From: Planctomycetota bacterium
GTDB lineage: Bacteria; Planctomycetota; UBA8742; UBA2392
Assembly (NCBI GenBank): GCA_016712285.1
Contig: JADJRK010000001.1
Location: 372,001-436,000 of the forward strand
Reading direction: 5' to 3'
Length of the DNA stretch: 64,000 nt
Below the pieces are notes generated by a model. The model had not been told where the DNA came from, searched no databases, and saw nothing but the letters and a program-made list of their open reading frames with translations. Of the stretch, positions 33,777 to 42,779 are shown one piece after another (position 1 is the first letter of the stretch; every line of letters begins with the position of its first letter). The translations under genes and the position numbers were made by a program.

Positions 33777-35093
33777 ATGCTGGACATCAAGTACATCCGC
33801 GAGAACCCCGACGAAGCCAAACGCAGGCTCGCTACACGCGGCGTTGACACCGCGACCATCGACGAAATTCTGAAGATCGACGAGCAGTGGCGCGCCATCA
33901 AGTTCGAAGCTGAGCAGCAGCAGGGTGGCTTGAACAAAGCCAGCAAGGCCTTTGGCGCATGGATGGGTGCGCTGAAGAAGAACGCCGAAGCGCCGCCACC
34001 GGCAGACCTGACCAGCTTTCTGGGCGAAGCACCCAAGAATGCCGACGACGCCAAAGCCCACCTCGCGAAGCTGGGCGAGAAGCAGGATCACTACGAAAAG
34101 GCAGCCGCCGGCTTTGAACAACAGATCGAGGTGCAGCTGCTGTTTCTGCCGAATCTTCCGAGCAACCACGTGCCGGTCGGCAAGAGCGAGCACGACAACG
34201 TGGTGCGCAAAACGCGCGGCGAAGCCCCGAAATTCAACTTCACGCCCAAGGCTCACTGGGACCTGGCCGACCTTGGCAGCGAGATCGGCGGACGTATCAG
34301 CGGCAGCGGCTTTCCGTTCTTTCGCGGCAAACTGGCGCGGCTTGAGCGCGCATTGATCAACTTCTTTCTCGACCTGCACACACGCGAGCACGGCTACACC
34401 GAGTGCTGGACGCCTTTCATGGCGCGAGAAGAAACGCTGCGCAACAGTGGCCAGTTGCCAAAGTTCTTTGACGAAATGTACCGCACCGATGCACGCGACG
34501 ACCTGTTCATGATCCCGACGGCTGAGGTGCCGCTGACCAGCGTGCACGCCGGCGAGATCATTCCCGACGAGCAGGCACCCATTCGCTATTGCGCGTTCAC
34601 ACCCTGCTTCCGCCGCGAAGCGGGCGCAGCCGGAAAAGACACCCGCGGCATTCTGCGTGTTCACCAATTTACGAAAGTGGAGTTGATGGTCGTCACCACG
34701 CCCGAAGAGGGCGAAGCCGAGCACGAGCGCCTGACCCGCTGCGCCGAAACCGTGCTTGAGAAACTTGAGCTGCCGTACCGGCGTCTGGAACTCTGCACAG
34801 GCGACATCGGGTTCGGGGCTGCGCGCTGCTACGACCTCGAGGTCTATTCAGCCGGCGTCGACAAATGGCTCGAAGTCAGCAGCTGCAGCCACTTCACCGA
34901 CTTCCAGGCCCGACGCGCCAAGATCAGGGTGAAAGACAAGGACAAGAAGACGCGGCTTGCTCACACGCTCAACGGCAGCGGCCTGGCGTGTCCCCGCACC
35001 ATGATCGCAATTCTCGAAAACAACCAGACAGCGGACGGAAAGGTCCGCATCCCGACAGCCCTGAAGCCCTACTATGGCAACGAGTGGCTGTAA
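33777..35093 (+). CDS. serS: Seryl-tRNA synthetase
   Basis: This 438-aa class II synthetase has an N-terminal tRNA-binding helical arm (~1-130, charged coiled coil with an unusual Ala/Pro-rich turn near residues 60-75). Catalytic motifs follow: TAEVPLTS, motif 2 (CFRREAGAAGKDTRGILRVHQF) and motif 3 (NGSGLACPRTMIAILEN). It charges tRNA-Ser. The ATG at 33777 has GAGG 5-8 nt upstream, and the protein then begins MLDIKYIRENPDE as in the family. Confidence 0.95.
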   Translation: MLDIKYIRENPDEAKRRLATRGVDTATIDEILKIDEQWRAIKFEAEQQQGGLNKASKAFGAWMGALKKNAEAPPPADLTSFLGEAPKNADDAKAHLAKLGEKQDHYEKAAAGFEQQIEVQLLFLPNLPSNHVPVGKSEHDNVVRKTRGEAPKFNFTPKAHWDLADLGSEIGGRISGSGFPFFRGKLARLERALINFFLDLHTREHGYTECWTPFMAREETLRNSGQLPKFFDEMYRTDARDDLFMIPTAEVPLTSVHAGEIIPDEQAPIRYCAFTPCFRREAGAAGKDTRGILRVHQFTKVELMVVTTPEEGEAEHERLTRCAETVLEKLELPYRRLELCTGDIGFGAARCYDLEVYSAGVDKWLEVSSCSHFTDFQARRAKIRVKDKDKKTRLAHTLNGSGLACPRTMIAILENNQTADGKVRIPTALKPYYGNEWL

Positions 35094-35140
35094 GGGAGTG
35101 GCGGGGGCAGAGTCCCGTGTCCAGGGTCAACTAAGACTGG

Positions 35141-35170
35141 ACTCGGAACACAGAACTCAGAACTCAGAAC
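35141..35170. repeat. Heptanucleotide repeat array (ACTCAGA type)
   Basis: Four tandem heptamers (ACTCGGA, ACACAGA, ACTCAGA, ACTCAGA) and a partial fifth end 5 nt before the nadB start. The same heptamer occurs in inverted form inside waaA (37841-37868). Confidence 0.7.
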
Positions 35171-35174
35171 CGAC

Positions 35175-36776
35175 ATGGATCGCTACCTCACATCTTTCGA
35201 CACCAAGCGCCTTTCACAGGAAACTGTGGATGTGCTAGTGATCGGCACCGGCGTAGCTGGTCTAACGGCTGCATTTGGCGCGGCGCGCGGTGGATGCGCC
35301 ACGCTGATGGTGAACAAGGCGGCGTTGGAGGACAGCAACACCAGCGCAGCCAAGGGCGGCATCGCGGCTGTGGTTGCAAGTGACGACACCTTTGACGCGC
35401 ACGTGAAAGATACGCTGGTGGCGGGCGACGGGCTTTGCGACGAAGCGGTGGTGCGGGCGATCATTGAAGCCGCGCCCGCCGCGGTCAATTTCTTGAAGTC
35501 CTGCGGCGCGAAGTTCGACAGCAACGAAGTCGGGGAGATCGACCTTGGTCGTGAGGGAGGGCATTCCGGCCGGCGCATCCTGCACGCGGGCGGCGACGCC
35601 ACGGGCGCCGAAGTCACGCGCGCGCTGCTGTCGGCATGCCGCGAGACACCGGGCCTGCGCGCGTACAAGAACACGTTTGTGCTGGATCTGTTGACGCACG
35701 AGGGTCTTTGCGTGGGCGCGGTCATGATGCGCCACAACGAGCCGCACGTCGTGTGGGCGCAGACGACGATCCTGGCCAGCGGCGGCGCCGGCCAGCTTTA
35801 CCGTGAGTCCAGCAACCCCGCAGTCGCGACCGCCGACGGCCACGCCATGGCATTGCGCGCCGGCGCGGTCATGCGCGACATGGAAATGGTGCAGTTTCAC
35901 CCGACGTTGCTGTACGTGGCCGGCCTTGAGCGCAAACTGATCACCGAGGCGCTGCGCGGCCATGGCGCATACCTGCGCAACAGCAACGGCGAGCGTTTCA
36001 TGGTCGGCAAGCACGAACTCGCGGAGCTTGCCCCGCGCGACGTGGTCAGCCGCGAAATCGGCCGAGAGTTGCGCCGCACCGGCGACGCGGCCGCGTTTCT
36101 GGACGTCACGCACCTCCATCAAGCCGAGTTGCGCATCAAGTTTCCGACCTTCATGCAGGCGTGCGACGACGCCGAGATTGACACGTCAAAGTCATGGGTA
36201 CCGGTGCGTCCAGGCCCGCACTACATGGTCGGCGGCGCGCATGCTGACCTCGACGGCCGGACGAGCGTCCAGGGCCTGCTTGCCGTCGGAGAGGTGACCA
36301 GCACCGGCCTGCATGGCGCGAACCGGCTGGCGAGCAACAGCCTGCTGGAGGGTCTGGTGTGCGGAGAGCGTGCAGGAAAGCACGCGGTGTCACGGGGAGG
36401 AAGCAAGGGCGGCCACCCGCGAATCGTGAGCGAGCGGCCGATGCGTGACACGCGACGCATCGACGTCTGGGACATGATTAACTCGGTCAAGGGCGCGATG
36501 TGGCGCTGGATGGGCGTCGAGCGCGAAGAGCGCGGCATGCAGGAGTTGTTGCGCCAGCTCAAAGGCTGGCAGCGCATGATCCGCGAGCAGGAGCGGCGCT
36601 TTCCAAGTGAGTGGCAACTCGAAAACATGCTCGAGGTTGCGACGGCGATGGCGACGAGCGCGCTGCTGCGCAACGAGTCGCGCGGCGTGCACTACCGCAC
36701 CGACTTTCCAGACCACAACGCGGCCCTGGCGCACAAGCACACACAGGTCAAGGGCGGCGCAACGACGCTGGTCTAG
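35175..36776 (+). CDS. nadB: L-aspartate oxidase
   Basis: This 533-aa FAD enzyme shows the family's DVLVIGTGVAGLTAAFGAA dinucleotide motif, SAAKGGIAAV, HAGGDATGAEV, EMVQFHPT, PGPHYMVGGAHAD and HGANRLASNSLLEGLV. It oxidises L-aspartate to iminoaspartate, the first step of de novo NAD synthesis with quinolinate synthase (nadA, not in the window). No clear ribosome-binding site exists because a heptamer array occupies the region just upstream. It ends overlapping the convergent membrane-protein gene by 4 bp. Confidence 0.94.
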   Translation: MDRYLTSFDTKRLSQETVDVLVIGTGVAGLTAAFGAARGGCATLMVNKAALEDSNTSAAKGGIAAVVASDDTFDAHVKDTLVAGDGLCDEAVVRAIIEAAPAAVNFLKSCGAKFDSNEVGEIDLGREGGHSGRRILHAGGDATGAEVTRALLSACRETPGLRAYKNTFVLDLLTHEGLCVGAVMMRHNEPHVVWAQTTILASGGAGQLYRESSNPAVATADGHAMALRAGAVMRDMEMVQFHPTLLYVAGLERKLITEALRGHGAYLRNSNGERFMVGKHELAELAPRDVVSREIGRELRRTGDAAAFLDVTHLHQAELRIKFPTFMQACDDAEIDTSKSWVPVRPGPHYMVGGAHADLDGRTSVQGLLAVGEVTSTGLHGANRLASNSLLEGLVCGERAGKHAVSRGGSKGGHPRIVSERPMRDTRRIDVWDMINSVKGAMWRWMGVEREERGMQELLRQLKGWQRMIREQERRFPSEWQLENMLEVATAMATSALLRNESRGVHYRTDFPDHNAALAHKHTQVKGGATTLV

Positions 36777-37138
36777 GCTTTCGCCTGCTTGTCAAAGATG
36801 CTGCCGGGCTTGCGCTTCTTCCAGGCACGGATGTCGCGCTCAATGCGCTGTTTCTCGTCGCCGGAGACAGTCATGCCGCGGCGCACCTGCAACAGCGCGA
36901 AGACCAGCACCGCGATCAGGATGCCAAGCGGAGATGCCACGTAGTAACGCTGGTCAGGAAACGCAAACAGGCCGGCGACTACCACCCCGATGCCCGCCGC
37001 CAGCACGACGCCACAGATCAGCACTGCCCGATGGAACCTTCGGCTGGACGACTGCAAAGCCGCACTTGCCACTCCCAGCTCAACTTCCAGCTTGGATTGC
37101 AGCTCCTGCCACTTCTCGGCACTGAGGTCGCTCACCAC
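36773..37138 (-). CDS. Small two-helix membrane protein
   Basis: This 121-aa protein has an N-terminal amphipathic region (KWQELQSKLEVELGVASAALQ), two adjacent membrane helices (~38-58 and 68-86) and a basic C-terminal tail (RIERDIRAWKKRKPG). It starts with GTG; GGAG lies just upstream of a second GTG. It sits 33 nt downstream of waaA on the same strand and may be cotranscribed. Family and function are not recognised. Confidence 0.6.
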   Translation of the reverse strand: MVSDLSAEKWQELQSKLEVELGVASAALQSSSRRFHRAVLICGVVLAAGIGVVVAGLFAFPDQRYYVASPLGILIAVLVFALLQVRRGMTVSGDEKQRIERDIRAWKKRKPGSIFDKQAKA

Positions 37139-37171
37139 ATCTCCAGCCAGTTCGACTTGCGTCGCATGGAA

Positions 37172-38494
37172 TCAACGGGCATTCAGCAAATCCGAAACCA
37201 GACTCAGGTGGCGTTCCAGCGCGCCTCGCCCCGCGAGCAGCCGCTGCTGGCCGGCTTGGCCCATGGCGTCACGTGCTTGGCCATCCACTAACAAACGTTT
37301 GACTTCGCGTTCCAGTTCAACGGCATTCTGAACGACCAGCGCGCCGCTGCACTCGTTGAGTTCGCGGACTGTCGCCTTGAAGTTATGAGTGTGCGGCCCG
37401 AACAGTGTGGCTTTGCCCAGTGCCACAGGTTCAGCCATGTTCTGGCCGCCGTGGGGGATCAGCGACCCGCCAATGAACACGACGTCGGCAATGCCATACA
37501 TCGCGGCGAGTTCACCCATGGTGTCGAGCAGAATCACGTCGTTGGCGGTCGCCGGGTTCTCGGGCGAAAGCTCGCTGCGGTTGCGCCATTTGATGCCCGC
37601 GCGTTTCAGCAATTCGCGTACGCTGTCGTAGCGCTCAGGGTGGCGGGGCACAATCACGACGCGGCATTCAAGACGTGGGATCATCGCGACTAGCTGTTCG
37701 TGTTCGCCGGGGTGAGTGCTGCCGCATACGAGAACGCGCTGATCTTTGCCGATGCCGAACGCGGCGCGGAAGTACGCAACCTTGTCGGCGTCGGGTTCAG
37801 CCTTGAGCGAGTCGTACTTCAAGTTGCCGGTGACGTGGACGTTCTGAGTGCTGTGTTCTGAGTTCTGAGTCGGACTGCCTTCAACTCCGAACTCCGAACT
37901 GCGAACTCCGCACAGGCTGCGTGCCCGCACGGCATACGCTTCGTCCTGCATGGCCCATACGCGGATCGCGTCGTAGGCCGGCTGTAACAGCCATTTGAAA
38001 CGCTTGTAGTTGCGAAAGCTTTTTTCGCTGATGCGCCCGTTCGCAAGCAGCACCGGCACACCGTTGCGCCGGGCGTGCATCAGCCAGTTGGGCCAGAGCT
38101 CAAGCTCGACCAGCACGATCAGCGCCGGGTTCAGCACACGAAAAAACTTCGCGACCACCCACGACAAATCCAGCGGCGAGTAACAGTGGTAGTAGTCCGT
38201 CAGCTCGCGCGCCGCAATCTCCGCCGCCGTCTTGGTCGTGTACGTGACGACGATGTCGTAATCGACGTGCCGCTCGCGCAGCGCCTTCAGCAGGGGCTTG
38301 ATCTGCAGCAGCTCGCCGACACTCACCGCGTGCACCCAGATGGCCTGTCGCTTGCCTTCGCGCGGCGGCAATCGGCCAAGCCGCTGCCCGATGCCCGCGC
38401 GATACTTGCCGGTCGTGGCGTACTTGTACACGAACCACGGCCAGATCCAGGCCGCGACCCACAGGTACCCGAAGTTGAACAACCAGCGCCGCAT
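37172..38494 (-). CDS. waaA: 3-deoxy-D-manno-octulosonic acid (Kdo) transferase
   Basis: This 440-aa GT30 enzyme has an N-terminal membrane anchor (~7-25). HAVSVGE carries the catalytic Glu (E61), and VVTYTTKTAAEIA, LVELELWPNWL, ANGRISEKSF and GGSLIPHGGQNMAEP mark the family. It attaches Kdo to lipid A precursor at the inner membrane, so the organism makes LPS. Residues ~197-218 (VRSSEFGVEGSPTQNSEHST) are an in-frame insertion encoded by heptamer repeats, between the first and second GT-B domains. TAGAAC ends 6 nt before the ATG. Confidence 0.93.
   Translation of the reverse strand: MRRWLFNFGYLWVAAWIWPWFVYKYATTGKYRAGIGQRLGRLPPREGKRQAIWVHAVSVGELLQIKPLLKALRERHVDYDIVVTYTTKTAAEIAARELTDYYHCYSPLDLSWVVAKFFRVLNPALIVLVELELWPNWLMHARRNGVPVLLANGRISEKSFRNYKRFKWLLQPAYDAIRVWAMQDEAYAVRARSLCGVRSSEFGVEGSPTQNSEHSTQNVHVTGNLKYDSLKAEPDADKVAYFRAAFGIGKDQRVLVCGSTHPGEHEQLVAMIPRLECRVVIVPRHPERYDSVRELLKRAGIKWRNRSELSPENPATANDVILLDTMGELAAMYGIADVVFIGGSLIPHGGQNMAEPVALGKATLFGPHTHNFKATVRELNECSGALVVQNAVELEREVKRLLVDGQARDAMGQAGQQRLLAGRGALERHLSLVSDLLNAR
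37841..37911. repeat. Inverted heptanucleotide arrays inside waaA
   Basis: On the plus strand GTTCTGA, GTGCTGT, GTTCTGA, GTTCTGA (37841-37868) are followed after ~15 nt by ACTCCGA, ACTCCGA, ACTGCGA, ACTCCGC (37884-37911). The two arrays are nearly complementary and could form a hairpin. The insertion keeps the waaA frame. The heptamer matches the array before nadB. Confidence 0.75.
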
Positions 38495-38500
38495 GCGGGC

Positions 38501-38506
38501 GTTCTA
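38501..38506 (-). promoter_or_regulatory. -10-like hexamer (TAGAAC) before waaA
   Basis: TAGAAC ends exactly 6 nt before the waaA ATG on the minus strand; no Shine-Dalgarno is present. Confidence 0.35.
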
Positions 38507-38554
38507 GGTTTTCGCGAGGCGGTTGTCAGTGATCTGCCGGGCAGCCGCGCCACT

Positions 38555-38563
38555 TGCTAGAAT
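38555..38563 (+). promoter_or_regulatory. Extended -10 promoter of the zincin-like lipoprotein gene
   Basis: TG, one base and TAGAAT (38558-38563) make an extended -10. The predicted start near 38570 gives a leader of about 28 nt before the ATG at 38598. Confidence 0.5.
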
Positions 38564-38597
38564 GACAGGCCCCGATCTACCCCGGCACGGTTCCGCC

Positions 38598-40235
38598 ATG
38601 CGGCTTTCGTTTGCCATGCTTGTTTGCGCGTTGTTGCTGGCTGCTTGCCCGCAAGACGAGCCAAAGAGCAAGCCCAAGCCCTCTGGCGTGAACCCGCTGC
38701 TGGTCATCGGGCCGTTTGGCGGCAGCGCCGACCCGGACGGCGGGACAGCCGTTGCCCTGACGGTCAGCGGCCAGGTCACGTTTGACCGGTTGCCAGCCAC
38801 CGCAAGTGGCCTGGGATCAATGCCAACCACCGGGCCAGCCGTGAACGTATTGATCGAAGCCGTGCGGCACGACGACATGTTCGATGTTGTCGGGACGACA
38901 AACACTGATGCAAGCGGCAGCTACACGCTGAACCTGCTGCTCGCGCACGATTTCTATGTGCGCGCCCGCACGATCACCGGCACGGGCATGGACATTGACC
39001 GCGTGTACCACAACCAGACATCCACGCCGATTCTGCACGCCGCCGTGGGGCCCATCCTGAACCGCGCAGCCGGCAACCAGACCGCCAACCTGCACGCCGA
39101 TACGGCGCTTGCCATGAACCGCGGCGGTGCCTTTTCGATTCTGGATACCGTGTGCCGCCTTCGGGCAGCGGCGGCCGGCAGTTACCCGAGCCTTGGGCCG
39201 CTGGACGTGTTCTGGTCGGTCGGCGGCAATCTCGTGACGGACACTGACCCGGACGGGCCGAACAGCCGCCCCACAATCCGTCTGGCGGGCGGCAGCAGCG
39301 CAGACCCGGCCAACACCGACCACGACGAATTCGACGAAACGGTGATTGCCCACGAATGGGCCAGCTTTCTGCAGCTCACCCAGTCTCGCGACAACAACTT
39401 CGGCGGGCCCCATGCGGGCGAAGAGCTGATCTTTTCGGCGGCTTACAGTGAGGGCGTAGTGACGGCCATCGGCTGCGCGCTACTGGGCACTCAGACCTAT
39501 CGCGACACCACCGGCTACCCGGGCGGCACGACCAGCGTGCAGTTCGAGTTTGATTGTGAGAGCGGCTTGCTACCGGGCACGGGTATGGGCTATGGCGGCG
39601 AGTTCCGCGTGACTCGTGTGGTGTGGGACCTGATCGACGGCGGCGTTGGCGGCCCAGCCGATTTTGACACTGACCCCGTGGCAGTCGACATTGCCGACTT
39701 TTTCAGCAGTTTTGACGCGCTGGCGGCACGCGGCGCGCCTTACGAGGTTGCATGGCTGGCGGGCCTCTTGCAGCAGTTGATTGACGACGCGTTCCTCAGC
39801 CAGGTCAACGCCGACACGCTGATGCAGTCCCAGGGCGCGCAGTTTCCGCCTGCCGGCGGCGCGGACCCATTCCCCGCAGCGCTGGTGATTGGCGCGGGCC
39901 CCGCATCCGGCAGCCTGGACGCGTGGTCAGGTGCAACGCCCAACCCGATTTTGGGGCCCCAAGCCAACGCCGTGTATCGCCTTGAGCTTGCGACTGCACA
40001 ATCGGTAACGGTCACGCTGGTCAACACGACAGTCGGTTACTCCGCCGGCAGTCACCGTTTGGACCTGACGATTTGGGACCTTTCCCGCAACGCCGTGGCT
40101 GCCGAAACAGGGACTGGGGTCACGAAGATAGCCACCCCAAGTCTGGCTGCAGGCACCTACATCGTCCGGGTTCAGCACTTGCCGCAAACGCAGGCCCAGT
40201 CAGCACCAGCGGCGTTCACCATCGAGGCGCAGTAG
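38598..40235 (+). CDS. Lipoprotein with degenerate zincin domain and C-terminal PPC-like domain
   Basis: This 545-aa protein's signal peptide ends in a lipobox (LLAAC, Cys17), followed by a Pro/Lys-rich linker. Residues ~50-130 are a beta domain (SGQVTFDRL to ASGSYTLNLLLAHDF). The middle resembles secreted zincins of the 'HExxH...SEG' type (DETVIAHEWASFLQ, SRDNN, AAYSEGVVTAIGCAL), but the motif reads H252-E-W-A-S256: the second zinc His is Ser. The C-terminal ~100 residues form a PPC-like beta domain (TYIVRVQHL). It may be an inactive protease or a binding protein. Confidence 0.7.
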   Translation: MRLSFAMLVCALLLAACPQDEPKSKPKPSGVNPLLVIGPFGGSADPDGGTAVALTVSGQVTFDRLPATASGLGSMPTTGPAVNVLIEAVRHDDMFDVVGTTNTDASGSYTLNLLLAHDFYVRARTITGTGMDIDRVYHNQTSTPILHAAVGPILNRAAGNQTANLHADTALAMNRGGAFSILDTVCRLRAAAAGSYPSLGPLDVFWSVGGNLVTDTDPDGPNSRPTIRLAGGSSADPANTDHDEFDETVIAHEWASFLQLTQSRDNNFGGPHAGEELIFSAAYSEGVVTAIGCALLGTQTYRDTTGYPGGTTSVQFEFDCESGLLPGTGMGYGGEFRVTRVVWDLIDGGVGGPADFDTDPVAVDIADFFSSFDALAARGAPYEVAWLAGLLQQLIDDAFLSQVNADTLMQSQGAQFPPAGGADPFPAALVIGAGPASGSLDAWSGATPNPILGPQANAVYRLELATAQSVTVTLVNTTVGYSAGSHRLDLTIWDLSRNAVAAETGTGVTKIATPSLAAGTYIVRVQHLPQTQAQSAPAAFTIEAQ

Positions 40236-40248
40236 CCGCCTTGTAATT

Positions 40249-40294
40249 GCCGGTAAAGCGGTTAAACCGGCCTTATACCGCCCTTTACACCGGC
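40249..40294. promoter_or_regulatory. Inverted-repeat region before the FHA gene, possible operator
   Basis: GCCGGTAAAG (40249-40258) is mirrored by CTTTACACCGGC (40283-40294, two extra bases), with a smaller palindrome CGGTT-A-AACCG (40259-40269) between. A TATACC at 40274-40279 inside it may be a -10. The symmetry and its place in the promoter suggest a repressor site. Confidence 0.35.
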
Positions 40295-40325
40295 TACCGG
40301 AGGTTCAGCCCGAAGCCTCGCAAGC

Positions 40326-42707
40326 ATGCCGTACCTTGAGATCAAACTGGGACCGGACACCCTGTTGCTGCGATTTGTTGGTCGCATCGACTACGCGTTC
40401 GGTCGTCTGCCACGGGCTGACGTGCAGTTGCGCGACATGAAGGTCTCGCGGCTGCACACGCAGGTGTTTATTGACAGCCGCGGCAACGCGTTTGTGCGTG
40501 ATCTGGGCAGCAGCGGCGGGACCTCGATCAACAACCAGCGCCTGCGAAAAGGCGTGATCGCACCCCTGGTAGATGGCTCGAAGGTCCGCATCGGCGATGC
40601 CCGCGTCACCTATTACGACGCTGAGCCACCGGTGAACGCCACCGACCCGCCAAGCCAGAGCCATCCACGGGGATTGATCCGCACCAACCCGCGTGAACGG
40701 CACTTTGAAGCCGACCAGACTGTGCTGGCGATGGACAAAGTTGATCCCGAGACACAAAGCGGGCCGGCTGAGCCACCGCCCGAGATCAACCCGAACGACT
40801 TTGCTGACGACGCACCGCGCTCGGCCGCTGCGCCCGCAAAGGCTGCAGCGCCGGCTAAGAAGGGTCCGCCGCCGTCGTCCACGACTCAGCGCCGGGACAC
40901 CGGCATCGTCGAGGCGCCATGGGACAAGCGTGAAAGCGGCAAAGTGGCGCCCGGCCAGAAGCGCCTGACCGTGCCGCCGCCGACGCGCCGCGGTGAGGCA
41001 CTGCCGCCTCCACAGATGGAGTCGGCTGAGATCGACGAGCACGGCAATTTTCACATTCCCGGGGCGCCCCCGGCTTCTGGCCCGCGCCCACTGCCGCCAT
41101 CTGCGCGACCGGTCAGCCCGCTGCCGCCGCGAGAGGTACCGCCGGCCGCGGCGGCAAGGCCGCCCGCGCCCGCGCCGAAGCAAGCGCCGGCCCAGGGTCG
41201 GCCCACCCCGTCAACGCGCGAGGCCGATGTGGCCGACGACGCCGACAGCGAACCCATCTCTGCGGCTTCAGAGGCATTCAGCAAGCCGGCCGCCTTTCAT
41301 GGCGAAATGCGGATCGAGGAAGACGAAGAGCCGCGCCCGCGCATGGGCATGCCCACAGTACGACTTGAGCGCCCCGCCGTGCAGGACCGGCGCAACGCGC
41401 GCGACGCAGACGCCGCCGATGCAGGCGCGGAATCGGACGAACCTGCCCCCAAGATACCGACCGCGAAAGTCGATTTGCGACCGCCGCAGCCGGCAGCACC
41501 CGCCGATGATGCCGCAGAGCCGGAGCCGCAGATCGGCAAAGCACCGCCGACCGTGCTGCCCGGGCAGGATCTGGACGACGAGGCACCCCCTGCCGAGTTT
41601 GAGCCGGCAGCGAGCGATGGTGGCAAGGAAAGCGGCAAAGTCAGCGATGATGAAGACCTGACCGATGAACAGATCGCCGACTATCTCGGCGCCAGCGCGT
41701 CGGGCCACTACGACGAAGTTGACTTCGGGGAATCCGGCAAGAGCAGCGACGACGATGCCGATGCGGGCGAAGCCGTGTTCGGGTCTGCAAAGGTATCGCT
41801 GGAGGGCGCCGACGAGTTTGACATTGATGGCGTGCCCGATGCCGGCGCCGCTGCCGACGAGGTTGCCGAAGATGTTGCTGGTGTTGCAGAGGAATCGGCA
41901 GACGGGCAGGTTGTCGAATCGACAACGTCGATGCTGGGCCACACGACGGCGATCAAGGAAGAGCCCGAGCCAGAACCAGAACCCGCGTCGCAGGAAGTGC
42001 CTACGCCAGAGCACGTGACGCCGCCACCAGTGACGCGCGAAGGTGCCACCGCAGACCGCGAGTTTAAACCGCGCAAGACACGCAAGCTCATGAAGCGCCG
42101 CACCGAGGCGCTGGAAAAGAAGACCGACAAAACGCATCAGACGCCGCCACCCGCGGACAACGCCAAGACCGAGTTCATTGCCCGGCCCGGCGACCAGCCG
42201 ATTGCCATGGGCGCCAAGACCATGTTCATCCCGAAGCCGGGCGACGTTGCAGACAAAGCCGGGACTGACGACGAAATTGTCGATGAAGACGACACCGGTG
42301 TGCCCAAGCGGCTTTCAGAACGCGCAGAACGCCGAAGCCTGGCAGAAATGGGCGAGGGTCCTGGCGGCGACACCGTGGCATTGCCCCCCGGCATGGCCAG
42401 CGACCTGCGTGCCGAGATGGAAAAGCTGGAAAAGGGCAAGCGCCAGGAAGCGAAGAAAGAAGTGTCAACGATCGGCGACCACCCGACGGTCAAAACCACG
42501 CCAACCGACGAAGCAGAAGACGAAGAATTCATCGTGGATGACAGCTACGCCTTCTTCACGCCTCCGCCCCCGACACGCCGTGGGGCAGCCAAGGCCAAGG
42601 CCGAGTCGGACGTCATTGACGCCAACGACTTTCACAAAGAAACCGACAACCTGCCGCCCGAGAAGAAAGCCAAATCAAAAGACGATCCGGATACGTTGGT
42701 TGAGTAG
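40326..42707 (+). CDS. FHA-domain protein with long acidic/Pro-rich disordered tail
   Basis: This 793-aa protein has an N-terminal FHA domain (~1-97) with all recognition positions: G26-R27, S41-R-L-H44 and DLGSSGGTSINN (59-70). It should bind phosphothreonine, for example on a Hanks-type kinase target. The remaining ~690 residues are low-complexity Pro/Ala/Asp/Glu segments with short conserved blocks such as KTEFIARPGD/KTMFIPKPGD (near 615-640) and many Thr sites. The nearest GGAGG is 22 nt before the ATG, unusually far, with no alternative in-frame start between. A terminator follows. Confidence 0.85.
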   Translation: MPYLEIKLGPDTLLLRFVGRIDYAFGRLPRADVQLRDMKVSRLHTQVFIDSRGNAFVRDLGSSGGTSINNQRLRKGVIAPLVDGSKVRIGDARVTYYDAEPPVNATDPPSQSHPRGLIRTNPRERHFEADQTVLAMDKVDPETQSGPAEPPPEINPNDFADDAPRSAAAPAKAAAPAKKGPPPSSTTQRRDTGIVEAPWDKRESGKVAPGQKRLTVPPPTRRGEALPPPQMESAEIDEHGNFHIPGAPPASGPRPLPPSARPVSPLPPREVPPAAAARPPAPAPKQAPAQGRPTPSTREADVADDADSEPISAASEAFSKPAAFHGEMRIEEDEEPRPRMGMPTVRLERPAVQDRRNARDADAADAGAESDEPAPKIPTAKVDLRPPQPAAPADDAAEPEPQIGKAPPTVLPGQDLDDEAPPAEFEPAASDGGKESGKVSDDEDLTDEQIADYLGASASGHYDEVDFGESGKSSDDDADAGEAVFGSAKVSLEGADEFDIDGVPDAGAAADEVAEDVAGVAEESADGQVVESTTSMLGHTTAIKEEPEPEPEPASQEVPTPEHVTPPPVTREGATADREFKPRKTRKLMKRRTEALEKKTDKTHQTPPPADNAKTEFIARPGDQPIAMGAKTMFIPKPGDVADKAGTDDEIVDEDDTGVPKRLSERAERRSLAEMGEGPGGDTVALPPGMASDLRAEMEKLEKGKRQEAKKEVSTIGDHPTVKTTPTDEAEDEEFIVDDSYAFFTPPPPTRRGAAKAKAESDVIDANDFHKETDNLPPEKKAKSKDDPDTLVE

Positions 42708-42728
42708 CCACACGGGCAAACTAGAACC

Positions 42729-42753
42729 AACGGCCCGGGATCACCGGGCCGTT
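42729..42753 (+). terminator. Intrinsic terminator after the FHA gene
   Basis: A perfect 10-bp stem (42729-42738 with 42744-42753) and GATCA loop are followed by TGCTTGCCGTTT. It lies 21 nt past the FHA stop and 26 nt before the aspS start. Confidence 0.65.
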
Positions 42754-42779
42754 TGCTTGCCGTTTGCATGGAGAACAAG

